DNA from: Aptenodytes patagonicus
Taxonomy: Eukaryota; Chordata; Aves; Sphenisciformes; Spheniscidae
Direction of reading: 5' to 3'
Length of the DNA: 64,000 nt
NCBI RefSeq assembly: GCF_965638725.1
Contig: NC_134981.1
Location: 45,102,849-45,166,848, forward strand
In this document: positions 34,889 to 47,193 of the stretch, in pieces
Position numbering within the stretch: the first letter of the stretch is position 1
How the letters are laid out: each line of letters opens with the position of its first letter
Program-made: the position numbers and the translations under genes
Notes under the pieces: generated by a model
Databases searched by the model: none
What the model saw: the letters and a program-made list of their open reading frames with translations, nothing else
Told to the model about the DNA's origin: nothing

Positions 34889-37800
34889 GTAAATTATTTC
34901 ATTTTTTAAGTACTCGAAATCTGAATGTTTTAAAGTGGTTGACTGAGACCACAGAAATTATAGTTAAAGGTGAATCTCACTTTTCCAATTGCAGCTAAGC
35001 AGATTGAAAATTTTAATCTAATAACACTTTCAAATGTGAATTTTACTTTTTGTTGATAGAAAGGTGTGTTAGCATTTTTATTATGTGTAGCTTATCTTAA
35101 CTAGTATTGTGCAACACTATAATGCATCAGTTAAAGCACAGAGCTTGAAAAACTAAGAGATGCTTGTAATTAATACTGTAGATGCTACTAAATATGTAGT
35201 TTTCATGGATATTACTTGGGTTTTACATGAGTGTGACATTGATATTTGAATTGATGAGATATAGCTTAATCAGGTAAAGGACTTGGAGGAAAAAAACTTT
35301 AGACTTGCGGACTCCTCTTGTTTTTACCTATTACCTCTTAGCTGTATGTGAACTTTAGACCAGAGAGCACCAAGAGAGTGCTAATTATAATGTGGTTTTT
35401 ATGATGCTATAGCAGAAGTATTTTAGTTAGTACTTCAGCTATAAGTCACAATTCATCCATACATGTTTGCTTGAGTTGGAGCTCTCCTATGGTTATATCT
35501 TTTCATATTCCTTATGTTAAGAAAAGAACCTGTGAGCAGTAAAGCCTCACTAAATTGCAGTTATCCTGCAAAACCCTCAAACTGAATCAGTTTTGTCCAT
35601 GATGATGTAGTGTTCCAGGTGGGGCTAGTAGAACTTCTAGAGATTAAAATCCCTTAGTAGTGGCTGATGCTAAATAAGGGCCCACATCCTAATGTGCATT
35701 GACTTTTGCCTACATTCTAATGTTAGGGGCTAAAATTGCTCTTGGCAAGTCCAGAAAGTATGCAAAATGTTAAAAATGTGTAAATTTTTTTTGGCACATT
35801 CCCTGCATGCATGTTCACTATTAAATAATTATAAATCCTGTTCTGCATTATTAAACTGTTGCTTTTAAAAAAAACCCAAAAAACAACTATCCTACAAGGC
35901 ATAGTCTGTCTAAAATAGTATCGAAAGCTTAGCCCAACTTTTTTTTTTCTAACCTGTGTAAACTGTAGGATAACTAAAATGTATAACAATAATCTGGGCA
36001 CTGTTTGATCAGGCTAAGATCTGTCAATACCAGTAGTGCAGCTTTACTAGGGGATGACTTAATCATTGATTTGAATAGGACAGGCAGGGTAGAAGATTAG
36101 GACTATTTTTCAAGCACTTGTGAATATTAAATTGAGTGGGAATACTACTGAAACTTTTAGATACTGCAGTGTAGTGTCCTTTCTTGATGCTCTCTAATTC
36201 ACATACATGATGGCCAAACTTAATAAAATTATGTAAATGCTTATGATACATTTTTTAATCATTTGGTGAGGCACCTCAAGTCTATGCTTGATGTGCGATA
36301 TGCAAAGGGAAGTGTTTTTAATAACCATAAGATTATTACTATTCATACATGGACATCAGGTTTTTTTAATAAAAAAAACTACACACACACCCCCAACTTT
36401 TTGAAGAATGTAAATTTCTTTATGTACATGCAGTCTACTAACATCCTCACACTGTGTAGATCCTTAATGCACATACACCTCTGATGCATTATTCATTTTA
36501 TAAGAATAGATCCTAGTACTTCAAATCAAAACAACCAAACTTTAAAGCTAAATAAATTAGTATTAACTTTTAAAATATTTTCAATATAATAGTATATCCA
36601 AATTATATATTATATTAAAATATTAATAATCATATTCAAGAGGTAAATGTACTAATAAATCCTAACAGTGAGAATGCCGCGTTAAAGAACTGTTTGAGGA
36701 AACATGACCCATTTTCTCTGCTCTCTTTCATAGTTTTAATGTCAGGAACAAAACAATAAACACACAAATCAGTGAATAAAACTCCCTTACTTCTTTGTCA
36801 TCTCAATCCTTAGCTCACAGAAGGAAAAAAGTTTGTAGATGCAAATTAAACTGTCCTTACAGAATAAGAACACATGAAAACAGAAATCATATTTTTAACA
36901 TTCTGAAAATGCAAATGATCTGACAGGTGACAAATCATGAGTTTACAAGTTAACTATTGTGTCCTTTTTTAGAAAAACTGAGTCCCAAGTTTATTGTTAC
37001 TTAGCTAGCAGTGTTTTAAAGATATTACAATAACTATACTGCTATAGAGAAAGGATACTCATTTTTTTCATGCAAATAAAATACATTCATGTTTGGTAAT
37101 AAATGCTTTCTTAGTCTTTCCCCTTTCCCTTATATATTATGTACACATATAGCTACATATGCATATGATATGAATTTCTTCAAGGTGGTTTTCAGTACAA
37201 TATCAAAGTGCTTCAGGTATTTTTGATGTATTTGACAATAGCTCTTCTAAGTTGAGCTTCTGTTTTATCAGTGAGGGAATTGAGGTGCACAGATAGTAGG
37301 TTCAAAAGTTAGGATCAATGTATTCGAGTTGCATTTCTCATTCATGATGGTATGTGCTGATGATGTGTTGGTATGTGCTCAGCAATTTTGCAAATGAGAT
37401 CCTAATGTCTGAAGTGAGACACTCAAAAAATGAGAAACCAAAGTCTTCACAGGTTGTTGGATTATCACATAAGAGCTCTGTCATAGAGCCAAAGGTAGAG
37501 CCAGTATTTCAGTTGACTCAGGCATGAGATCATCATTCCCCTCCTGGCTATCTCTTTCCTTACTCAGTTCACTCTATTTCTAACTCTGCAGCAACTGATG
37601 CAAGAATTCTATGGACAATATCCTTTTTTTGCTTTATACTTCTGATTCATCCTCAATCCATGGTACATTGAATTAATCTGGGGTCATGTGGGAGGAGGAA
37701 AAGAAAAAGCCAGGTTTAAGATTGGCTGTACATGACTATAACTCATTTGGCTGTATACCTTATGATTCAGTTAAAATTATATCATTACTTCTTTTTTTCA

Positions 37801-39351
37801 AAGTGCTTGACTTTCTAAACTTGTACACTCTTGTAAAATAACAATGGTATAGTATCACAGTTTGTGGGCTTTCTTTTTTTCCCAAAAGAGTGTGAACCAT
37901 TGAGTGTAATCTAGTTAGCATTTATGTGGTTCATTAAGAAGGTTTGGAGTTTTAATATTAGAGGTATGTCCTGTGTATATAGAATCTAATAGTTACTCAT
38001 AGCAATAGCATAATTATTTAAAACTTTACTTCATAAATGTAGGCACTTAGTTTGAGTTGCTATATTTTCCTAACCCTCTGAAATGTACACAAACTATGAA
38101 AAATTGTAACTGCATTTTTGCAGTTTCTTAAAGTTTGATATCTTACTAAAAGTATCTGTCCTATATTTTAATGATGAAACATAACAGTTACTCCTCTGGG
38201 GTTTTGGTTTATTTGTTTGAATTTGTTCAAACTTAAAACTCAATGTGTTATTGAAGTCAAAATATATTGTCATGATTTAATGAATTTTAAAAGAAACAAA
38301 AAGTAGCAGGTATATGTTAATGACATTTTGGGTTTTGTGTTCTATTTGTGTTTGACTTCACTAAAAGATTCCAATGTTTTCAGTATTAATGAAAAGCCTG
38401 AAGATGAACTTTGAATATTTTTTGATATAGCATATCTTTAAATGAATGACTAACCTGGATAAGGGGTTATCTTCTCAAAGTTAGCTTTTGGAAAAATATT
38501 GATGTTTCAGTTATTTTGTTGAATCTTCCCCCCTACCCCATATATATACACAGAGATGTAAGTCTTACCATGCAACAACCTGAAAGATAATAGCTTTCTA
38601 GTTTGTAGTTTAAAAGTCTATTATGGTCATAAATTATTGTAAATCAAAATGTTAAGGCAACTTTGTGCAGAAATTTGGTCAAGAAAACGTGTATTCTGAA
38701 AGGGAATGTTATGAAGCAAGACGTTTTCTAAAGATTCAAATAGGAGGACATTAGTACAATGTGATTACAGTACTTCTGTTAAAACCATATTTTATGAAAA
38801 TGGCTGAATTTATTAGGTTACCTTGCTGGATTACCCATTGAAACCATATGCAATTCTGTCAAAGTAAGAGAAGTTGTACTAAGTGTAATTGCATTAGTTC
38901 CTTACTTCCACAGTGTAGCACAAGGCCTAGTGTGCTTTGATTCACCAAGGAATTGCTTGGTACTCAAAGCTGCTCAGAGTCATTGTTATACTTAGGACAA
39001 GTTTTCTAGCTTGTAGTATTCACTGCGCTATTTCCTTTTAGAAAATGCTTATGTTTTGAAATGGAAACTGACAGGCAGAGATATATGTTACATCTGAAGA
39101 CTGAATTACCTTCTAATGAATTTGCTTTCAAGAAGTCCTGGATATTTTTGTGCATTTATGTATAAATTGCTATAAGAAAATAAAAAAACAAATGGTGGCC
39201 TAGAATAACAAATGTATCTTATAGATTATTTTTTTTTAAAAGTAATTGTGTGTGTATGGGTGTTTTTCTCCAAATGTCACATTATCAAGTGTTTGAAGTA
39301 TTTATGTGGGTTTTTTGTGTGTTTTCTTTGTTTTGTTTTTTTTTTTTTTAG
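34889..39351 (+). other. BRD10 intron 4
   Basis: About 4.5 kb of AT-rich intron with no recognisable recent mobile element, unlike the neighbouring introns. It ends in a long T tract and TTTTAG acceptor. Small ORFs here carry no domain. Confidence 0.6.
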
Positions 39352-39441
39352 CTTATTTGCACTAATCTTGATGAGCTCAGGGAATTAATCACAAAGATTG
39401 AGAATGAACTCACGCATCTGGAGGACATGAAAAAGAAATCG
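39352..39441 (+). CDS. BRD10: BRD10 coding exon 5
   Basis: 90 nt, residues 757-786, phase 0 at both ends. Encodes LICTNLDELRELITKIENEL and a short charged tail, a predicted amphipathic helix and one of the more conserved parts of the family. The donor is TCG/GTATGT. Skipping it would keep the frame. Confidence 0.85.
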
Positions 39442-40255
39442 GTATGTGACAAAAAAGAAAACTCTTGTATGGATATAAATCTATTCCAGTTATTTGCTGA
39501 GACTTGTCAACAGAAGACTTTGTCTCATCAGTAATTGCATGGAGTCCCATAAGGTTAATGTCTGGAAAAGTTATATTTATTTTCATCATCTCTTCATATA
39601 TAGTGCTCAATTCACAATGTTGTCATAAGCAAAATTGATAACTACATATCAATGTTTTTGCATTGCCCAAATAGAATGTGGCTAGTGGCAGTATCTTAGA
39701 GTTAATTCACTCCTATTAATCATGTGGATATTCTTTCTTGAAGCCAGATTCTGCTTAACCAAGTAATGATGGGGTAGAGTTCTCACGTTTGCTTATGCAG
39801 TGCTGATCAAATGTTCTCATGCATTGACACTCTCATGTCATTTAACATGATTCCTGATGCATCCTCTTTTGCAAGCAATTATATTTGGCTTTTTCCTATT
39901 CAATTAGATAGTCCAGGAAAGATGTCCTTTCTGGTTCTAGATCAAAGATTGATGGAAAAAATTTTCCTAGCATATATTGGATCACCTCATAGTTGTTTTA
40001 GGACAATTGGTATCCAAGATAAGAAGTGGTAGGTGCCATGCCCTCAACTTCCAGCAGAAGCCATGCCTGCTACTGATAGTCACATGTCCTGCTTACCCTG
40101 GAAGTCCCTACCCTCTTCTGGTCACATAGTCTGTTTACTCTAACTCCTTTTGCTCCTGAGGGGCTGCCATTTTATAAAATGGCATACCTCGTGTTTTCAC
40201 ACTGCCCTGGCAGTTTTCACACTGGCAGGACCAGCCACCCCTTCCAGTTTACTTG
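39442..40255 (+). other. BRD10 intron 5, proximal part
   Basis: Intron sequence before the truncated LTR at 40256. Nothing recognised. Confidence 0.5.
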
Positions 40256-40732
40256 TGTATTGGGGTATAAATGGCAAGGTTTTGGTAGCAGGGTGTGTGT
40301 GGGGGTGTGGCAGTGGCCCGTGGATAAGCCCATGCCAGAGCAAGTACTTTCCTGAAGGGACTGCAGCCCATGGAACCCATGTTGGAGCAGAGGAAATAAG
40401 TAAGACAGAAGGAGAAGCGGAAGAAAAGAGTAAGGAATAAGGAGCAACAGAAACCACTATGCACTAAACCCAACCTCTTGTGCCTCCTGTCACTTTGCCA
40501 AAGGGAATGAGTGTATTCTGTGGCAATAACAGGGGGAATGGAGACTTGGAAGGGGGAGGAGAGGTGGCTGGAGTGAAGTAGAGCCTGGGAAAGGGTGAGG
40601 AAAGGTGTTTTCCCTAAGTGTTTATAAGTGTTTATCTTTGTTTTTCAATACCCAAATCAGTAATGAAATGTTTATGTTAATTGGCAATAAATTAAGCTAA
40701 ATTCCCCATGACGAGTCTGTTTTGCCCATGAC
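40256..40732 (+). repeat. LTR, family 2 (copy 4), shortened
   Basis: Starts TGTATTGGGGTATAAATGGC and ends near TTTGCCCATGACA. It has lost the CCAAT/TATA-like segment and most tandem units, and it stops before the usual CCACCACA end. Confidence 0.65.
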
Positions 40733-40915
40733 AACCTGGAAGTATATTAGAAAAGGAAGCCCCCTCGCACTACATACAGAGGCCACCATTTTTGACGAAA
40801 TCATTACCCCCCCTGCCATATTTTCGTACTGCTCTGTGATTAGGTGGCTACCAGTTTTTGATACCATCATACTCGTGATCTCGGAGCAAGCCAAAACATA
40901 TTTGGGGTGTGGAGT

Positions 40916-41622
40916 TGTCATGGATGGAGCGAGACTGCACTTCACTCGTAAGAGAGAAGCAACAATACACTTTATTGATAGAAAACAGTGAGGTTTCAAT
41001 GGTAAATGCAACAGTGGTTTAACAAGATTTGATGGCAAGGTACACTTGATTATTTACTGCATAGAGGACAGGGTCAGACAAAACTGTCAGGGAGACCCTC
41101 CCGTTGAGCCATGAGGTTCAGAAAGGACCCCCTTGCTTTCCAAACTCCTCCTCAGAGAGGAGTCTAGGTGCGGCTGGATCCAATCCTAGTCCCAGACTTG
41201 GTCAACGGTTTATGTCTAAAGGATTATATATATGCAATCAATCCTTTATATCACTTAGCTAAGATTTCAAAGTTTAGCATGCTATTAGTCACTTACTGAG
41301 GATCTGTTCCGGCAAGGAATCTCTCAACCTCAAGGAGTAAACTTGAGAGGCGTCCCTACTCAAGGGGAGATCCTGCTGTGCAGCCCGCTGCCATGCAGGA
41401 GCGCTCAAAGGGCTCTTGGGCTGCTCACTATTTATAGGGGTAAGATGACTCATAGTCATATTTGCATACTGATAGCTGTGGTTAGGTGGGTGTATTTCTC
41501 ACAATAGCCCTTGGTTATTGTGTTGTTATCTGGCTCCTGAATCTACTTCAAATGGATCCAGCTATCACTATCAGCATCCATTAACGACCGCCCCTGGTAG
41601 TTATTGCTTGAGCAGGGTTACA
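40916..41622 (-). repeat. LTR-like element, fourth family
   Basis: Runs from TGTCATGGATGGAGCGAGAC to GAGCAGGGTTACA, so on the minus strand it begins TGTAACCCTG and ends CATGACA. Minus-strand AATAAAG (complement of CTTTATTG near 40975) and a TATA-like TATAAATAG (complement of CTATTTATA near 41430) are in the expected order. The target duplication is unclear. Positions 40733-40915 upstream are unassigned. Confidence 0.6.
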
Positions 41623-42227
41623 GGAGACAAAGGTCAGGTTGGGTGGGAGAGCACACCTTCACAGGAGATCAAAAGTGGGGGGGTGTGGGTGGATGAACAA
41701 GTCAAAACATGCCCAACTGCTACAGATCCATAATCGGAGGCCCACCAAGGGCCCCTCTGTGCAACCTCCACTCCATGCAAAGAAGAGATGAATCCTGTGA
41801 GCTGGAAAGAGAGGTCCACACAGGACCACCAGGATGACCATGCAGTATTAACTGGGGCAGTCTTTGGGCTTCATGCTGTGCTGCAAGAAACAGGCAACAC
41901 TGGCCTTGAAAATGGAAAACTAGATGGAAAAAAAACTACTTCAGAGGAACACGTATGTGGGGACAATAAGGAAAAGCCCCAAAGGGCTTCCTGAGACCAG
42001 AAGAACCAGCCAATGGGCCTGTGAATTGGAAACTATATTTCAAGGTAAGTTTCACACAGAGAAAGGTGGGTGGTGGAACTGGGGGAAGCCCCCTTTGCCC
42101 ACAGCTGTGGGGGAGCTTACAGCTACCTATAAGACCAATATGAGGTGAAAGCTTACACTACATGTGTTTCCTTATCCTCTAGGTCGATGATGACTTTATA
42201 GAATGTTTTAAAAATCTCTGGCTGACT
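41623..42227 (+). other. Unassigned segment left of the provirus
   Basis: Holds a 69-codon ORF (41788-41994) with no domain I know, a donor-like AAG/GTAAGT near 42041 and an acceptor-like TTATCCTCTAG near 42181. It is continuous with 49502 onward once the provirus is removed. It may be an old element or plain intron. Confidence 0.4.
42224..42227. repeat. Target-site duplication of the provirus (left copy)
   Basis: GACT directly before the 3' LTR, repeated at 49502-49505 directly after the 5' LTR. Four bases is the duplication length of gammaretrovirus-like integrases. Confidence 0.8.
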
Positions 42228-42730
42228 TGTTACCGTAAGTCGGCAGATGAAAAACTCTCTAAGACTCAATTTGGAGTTTTAGAAAGCAGGCATTCTTTAT
42301 TGCGGCGCTGGGCGCACAGGGGATCGCTCCACCTAGTGTGCGCGCCAAGCTGCTCAACTATGGGAGTTATGTACAATCAGAATATACATATTCATTAGAT
42401 TTTTCCGAGAAATGATTAGCATATTCATGTTATTTCTTGGAACTCATTAACATATGTAAAAGTCTCTAACGCATGCGCTCTTATGTTCATTGGTGGTCTT
42501 CCAGGGTCCTCTGGTGGTCGTCGATAGTCTTCCTCACTGTGTCCGCTAGTTGAACTCAGTCTTTTCACCTAGTTGCAGTAGCTGATTTCAGCATAACTTC
42601 CTTATCCATTCCACCCCTGTACACAGAGCTTCAAGGATTCCTTTTATCTATGGAATGTCCAGTCTGCAGAACATTTAGCTACTTTGCTTCGACAAAGAAA
42701 ACCGTATGTCTCCTTAGTATTTTGGTATCA
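42228..42730 (-). repeat. 3' LTR of the provirus
   Basis: 503 bp with TGATACC...GGTAACA ends on the minus strand. It differs from the 5' LTR by six transitions. On the plus strand five are C to T and one is G to A relative to the 5' LTR, and four of the six fall at CpG. Confidence 0.95.
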
Positions 42731-42747
42731 ATCCCTCCTTTTCTTTT
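42731..42747 (-). other. Polypurine tract of the provirus
   Basis: Minus strand AAAAGAAAAGGAGGGAT directly precedes the TGATACC start of the 3' LTR. It is the expected primer for plus-strand DNA synthesis. Confidence 0.9.
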
Positions 42748-43379
42748 GAGGATTTGTAGCTAGCAAGCTGCAATCCTCATTTCATTAAGAGAGAGTTAAC
42801 AAAGTTCAATGATAAATGGGACAGTGCACAAAGAGCAGAGTATATTAATAGCATATGCTAAGCCGGGTTATTTGTCTCATCATGTACCAAACCTTTATGT
42901 ACAGTATAATTATAAGCAGCAAACATATTGAAATTAGAGTTAGTAAAGTTACAAACACATATTTGAGCGGTTGCTTGTATCTACAGTGACTTCATCTACA
43001 AAGATAAAGTCACAAAGGGTTCTCATACAAACACATCCTTTTCCAATATATACGAGTACAGTTTCAGGTGTTTCATTGGGATGTATTTCAAAGTGGCAAA
43101 CATTTTGCTCAGTGTCGAGACAAATGTCTTGGGCTTTGATGGTGTTACTTTCACAAATAAATCCTTGTTGTTCCCGTACAACGCATGTGCTAACATAAAC
43201 AGTTTGCCATTTGTTTCCATTTTGTTGGGCCCATACTCTATGTTCTAGAGGATAGAGTATAGCTCCATTGTGATTTAATCCTAATGCAATAATTGGGTAT
43301 ATGGTGTATACTGAAGCATTGTGAATTGTTAAAACAAAAGCTGTGGCCTTATTGTTGATAGGGTCATAAGTGAAATTAA
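42748..43379 (-). pseudogene. Env-like remnant of the provirus
   Basis: Between integrase and the polypurine tract there is room for only about 630 bp. A minus-strand stretch around 43020-43200 is cysteine-rich (CVVREQQGFICES, IGKGCVCMRTLCDF), suggestive of an envelope surface fragment. I see no clear fusion peptide, immunosuppressive domain or transmembrane segment. The identification rests on position and cysteine content only. Confidence 0.35.
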
Positions 43380-44180
43380 CTAAGTGAAATTAACTAAATA
43401 CCACCAAGATTGGAATTCCTTTTCAAATTTAGTTGCATTGTCCCAGATTACCTTTCGAATTTCAGTGGGTAAGGTGCCCTCTTCTCCTTCTCTTATAATT
43501 GCTGTATGTGTAGTTAACAGGATTTGAAATGGTCCTTTCCATTTCTCTTGTAGCGGTTCAGAAGTCCAAGATTTGATGTATACCCAATCTCCAGGCTGGA
43601 ATGGATGCGCTGGGGAATCAAGACCTAGAGATTCATTTAAAATCACATATCTATTTAGTTCTCGTAAAACTTTCCCGAGGGCAATTAAGTAATTTCTTGC
43701 ATCACTTTCCCCTTGTATTCGCATGTCTCCTGGCAGTCCAGGTATTTGGTACGGTCGTCCGTACATCAACTCGTACGGGCTGAGATGTTGCCTACCTCGT
43801 GGTTGGACTCTAATTCTTAACAAAGCCAGAGGCAAAGCTTGTGTCCAATTCATTGAGGTTTCCTGACATATCTTGCTTAACTGAGTCTTAAGGGTGTAAT
43901 TCATTCTCTCTACTTTACCACTAGATTGAGGCCTATAAGGGGTATGTAAGTTCCAATTAATATCTAATAATCTGCTTATTTCAGTAATTACTTTGGCTAT
44001 AAAATGTGGACCTCTATCTGATGACATCCCTAGAGGTACTCCAAATCTTGGAATTATTTCTTTCAACAATATTTTTACTACATCTTTCGCCTTATTGGTG
44101 CGACATGGAAAGGCCTCAGGCCAACCTGTATATGTATCCATGAGGACCAACAAATACTTTAGCCCTCCTTTTCTTGGCAA
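43380..44180 (-). pseudogene. Proviral integrase, catalytic core and C-terminal part
   Basis: A 266-codon open frame with the three acidic residues of the DDE core in order: LMDTYTGWPEAF, MSSDRGPHFIAK and GKVERMNYTLK. It continues into a C-terminal domain (HPFQPGDWVYIKSW, LQEKWKGPFQILLTTHTAI) of the gammaretroviral GPR/GPF type. Integrase joins viral DNA ends to host DNA. This frame is offset from the upstream one by a frameshift near 44.19 kb, so the full enzyme is not encoded. Confidence 0.9.
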
Positions 44181-44191
44181 TTCGGTAAAAT

Positions 44192-44662
44192 CTATTTGCC
44201 AATATTCCCAGGTGCCTGTCCTTCAGCGGTTTTTCCAAATTGAACTTTATTCTGTGTTTTTGGATTATTCCTACAGCATATTTCACATCTTCGTGTGACC
44301 GATTTAATAACTTCCACCATGTTCCTGCTAATAACCGACTTCTGCAAATATTTTAACAAATTTTCAGTTCCCCAGTGCACAGCGTTGTGTTCCTCCTTTA
44401 CTAAATTATTCATGAGGGAATGAGGTATGACTACTAGACCTGTAGGTGTAACTGCCCATCCATCCTCTCGCCTTTCTGCTTGTAAAGTCTCGATTAATTT
44501 TAAATCTTGCTTATCATAAATAGGGTTTTTCTGGAGGGAAATTCTCTTCTCTGCCACTATAGCTAGCACTTTCTCCTCTATGCCTTTTTCTGCAGCCTGC
44601 TTTGCAGCTAAATCAGCCAGTTTATTTCCTTGCTCTTGAGTGGTTCGTCCTGACTGATGAGT
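44192..44662 (-). pseudogene. Proviral RNase H end and integrase zinc-binding domain
   Basis: Same frame as the upstream pol but after a nonsense codon at the end of the 44663 ORF. It contains the HHCC-type motif: HWGTENLLKYL with its histidines and RRCEICCRNNPK with its cysteines. Intact in sequence but cut off from both neighbours (stop upstream, frameshift downstream). Confidence 0.85.
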
Positions 44663-45682
44663 TTAACAACGCATAATAGCTACAGCAGCAGGGGCTTTTA
44701 TACTTTCTAATAAACTCAAAATTTCTTCCTTATGTTTCACCTCTGCCCCTTGTGCGGACAATAGTCCTCTTTCTTTCCAGATCGCTTCATGCGCATGCAC
44801 TATTCCAAAAGCATATTTCGAGTCAGTCCAAATATTCACGCGCTTGTCTTTACTTAACTGCAAAGCCCGAGTGAGGGCAATCAATTCAGCCTTTTGGGCA
44901 GATGTTTTAGTGGGCAATGCTTGTGCCTTTACCACCATCTCGACAGTGGTAACTGCATACCCTGATACTCGCTTTCCTTCTTTCATAAAGCTGCTGCCGT
45001 CCATGTATAGTTCCCAATCTGGATTCTGCAAGGGAACGTCCTTCAAGTCGGGCCTGCTTGAATAGACTTCTTCAATGGTTTGCAGGCAGTTATGTTCAAG
45101 TTTACCTTCTTCTTGTCGAGCTGAGAGGAACATGGCAGGATTAATTATGGCAGTAGTCTTTAAGGTCACATCATCTGGTTCTATTAGTACCACTTGATAT
45201 TTTAGCATTCTACGAGGAGACAACCAATGTCCACCCTTTTGGTCCAATACTGTGGTTACCATGTGTGGAACATAAACAGTTATTTTTTGTCCCATGGTGA
45301 GCTTCCGAGCCTCTTGTATTAACAGTACCGTTGCAGCCACTGCTCTTAAACATCCGGGCCATCCCTGGCTCACTGGATCCAATTGCTTGGAAAAATATGC
45401 CACTGCTCGTCTACATTCTCCCAAACGCTGGGTTAAAACACCTAAGGCCACTGCTTGCCTTTCATAAGTGAACAGTTCAAAAGGCTTTTCTAAATTAGGC
45501 AGCCCTAAGGCTGGGGCTTTCATCAAGGCCCTTTTAAGTTGAATATATGCATTCCGACTTTCGTTTGTCCATTGCAGGGGACCTTTCGATGATTTCAGTA
45601 ACTCATACAAGGGTTTTACCGTCAGTCTGTAACTAGCAATCCACAAGCGACACCATCCCACCATTCCTAGAAAGGTTCTCAA
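44663..45682 (-). pseudogene. Proviral RT connection and RNase H
   Basis: A 339-codon frame: RTFLGMVGWCRLWI and SSKGPLQWT of the thumb/connection, then RNase H with acidic residues in LYMDGSSF, SAQKAELIALTRALQ and IWTDSKYAFG. It is in the same frame as the RT ORF but separated from it by a nonsense codon (about 45.69 kb), and it ends in another (44663). Confidence 0.88.
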
Positions 45683-45694
45683 TTCATGAACGTT

Positions 45695-46666
45695 TCAAGG
45701 TTCTGGAAGTTGACAAATAGCTTCTTTCCTTTCATTGCTTAACTGTCTCTGTCCTTTCAGAATTTCAAAGCCTAAATATGTTAGAGTTTCCTTTGCAATT
45801 TGAGCCTTCCCTTTTGACACTCGATAACCGCTGAGTCCGAGGAAGTTTAATAAACTAATTGTCAGTTCCAAGCATTCTTCTCGGGAGTTCCCAGCTAATA
45901 GTATGTCGTCAACATATTGTAACATTGCTCCATTTCTATTATTTTGCCTCCATAATTCTAACTCTTTTGCTAGTTGATTTCCAAAAATCGTTGGACTATT
46001 TTTGAATCCTTGTGGTAATACTGTCCAGGTATACTGAGTCCTTCTTCCCGTCTCAGGGTTTTCCCACTCAAAGGCAAACAATTCCTGACTTCCGGAGTCA
46101 AGTGGGATGCAGAAAAAGGCATCTTTTAAATCTAGGACTGTAAACCACCCCTGATCTTCAGTGAGAGCAATTAATAGTGTGTACGGGTTTGCTACCACTG
46201 GGTGTATATCCTGGACAATTTGATTCGCTGCCCTCAGGTCCTGGACTAACCTATAAGATTTCCCGTCAGCTTTCTTAACAGGTAAAATCGGAGTATTATA
46301 CTTAGATTCACATTCTCTTAATAACCCATATTCCAAAAACTTCTGTATAATAGGGATATAAAAGGGATACTGTTTCAGTCTTACTGGTGCTGATCTTGGT
46401 ATAAGGTCTATCCTTACGGGTTCAGCCCTCTTTGATTTTCCGGGTATTTCTCCTGCCCAGACGACAGGAATCACTGCATCCTCAACTTCAGCTGGGATTT
46501 TTCTTTCCACCTGCTCAATTTCCTGCAATAACAATATTGAGGCTTGGACAAATTTAGATTCTGGCATTGACACTTCTACTTCTCCATTTTTGAATTTTAT
46601 TTCAGCTTCTAATTTTTCTAATAAATCTCGGCCTATTAAAGGTTTTGGTGCACCTGGTAGATACAA
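45695..46666 (-). pseudogene. Proviral reverse transcriptase (fingers, palm)
   Basis: A 323-codon frame with the end of protease (PLIGRDLLEKL), SAPVRLKQYPF, LPVKKADGKSYRLVQDLR, FTVLDLKDAFFCIPL, TWTVLPQGFKNSPTIF and the catalytic LQYVDDILLAG. All three palm aspartates are present. The ATG used by the ORF is not the real start: protease and RT belong to one polyprotein, interrupted by a frameshift near 46.70 kb and a nonsense codon after CQLPEP. Confidence 0.92.
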
Positions 46667-46899
46667 AAACTGATGCGTTACCCATTGTTTTCCAATTTTA
46701 AGGGTTTAAAGAAAGGTCGTGTCTCTGACTTTCCTGTCGCACCAATAATTCTCATAGTATCATATCCTAACTCATGTTTCTTTGTGTTCAAAACCGAATA
46801 GGTGGCCCCTGTATCGACTAAACATTCTATTTCAGTTTCATCTTCCCCCAGCTTAATTTTAACCAGAGGTTCTGCTGGGGAAGATTCCTCCGGTCTCTT
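46667..46899 (-). pseudogene. Proviral protease (5' part)
   Basis: Minus-strand frame directly after the gag stop. It contains the aspartic protease triad DTGATYSV (Asp codon at 46813-46815) and the second conserved block IIGATGKS. A one-base shift near 46.70 kb disconnects it from the RT frame. Confidence 0.8.
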
Positions 46900-47193
46900 T
46901 CAGTCTCTCGCCTCTACAGCTAACACAGGAGTGTCTTGTTCCCCCAATTTCTGCAATAATGGGCACTCCCATTTCCAGTGTCCCTTTCTTTTACAATAAA
47001 CACACTGTCTCTCTCCTATTGGGGACCTTGGGAATCCTCTACCATGTCCTCTTCCTCGATAACCGCCTCTAAATCCTCCCCTGGGTCCTTCTCGAGGTCC
47101 ATAAGTTCCTCCTAGTACCACAATTAGTCTAGCATTTCCCTTTTCTTTCTGCTGTTCTCTGTTCCTATAAACCACCCAAGCCACATCCAACAA
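46900..47193 (-). pseudogene. Proviral nucleocapsid (gag 3' end)
   Basis: Arg/Gly-rich stretch (GGFRGGYRGRGHGRGF) followed by a single CCHC zinc knuckle CVYCKRKGHWKWEC. One knuckle is usual for gammaretroviruses. The ORF ends in TGA (46900-46902), and the protease frame continues in the same phase, as expected for stop-codon readthrough. It is offset in frame from the upstream capsid. Confidence 0.88.

Noticed and set aside
40722..40991. 89-codon ORF
   Set aside because: It crosses the end of one LTR, a short unassigned segment and the start of another LTR-like element. No domain recognised.
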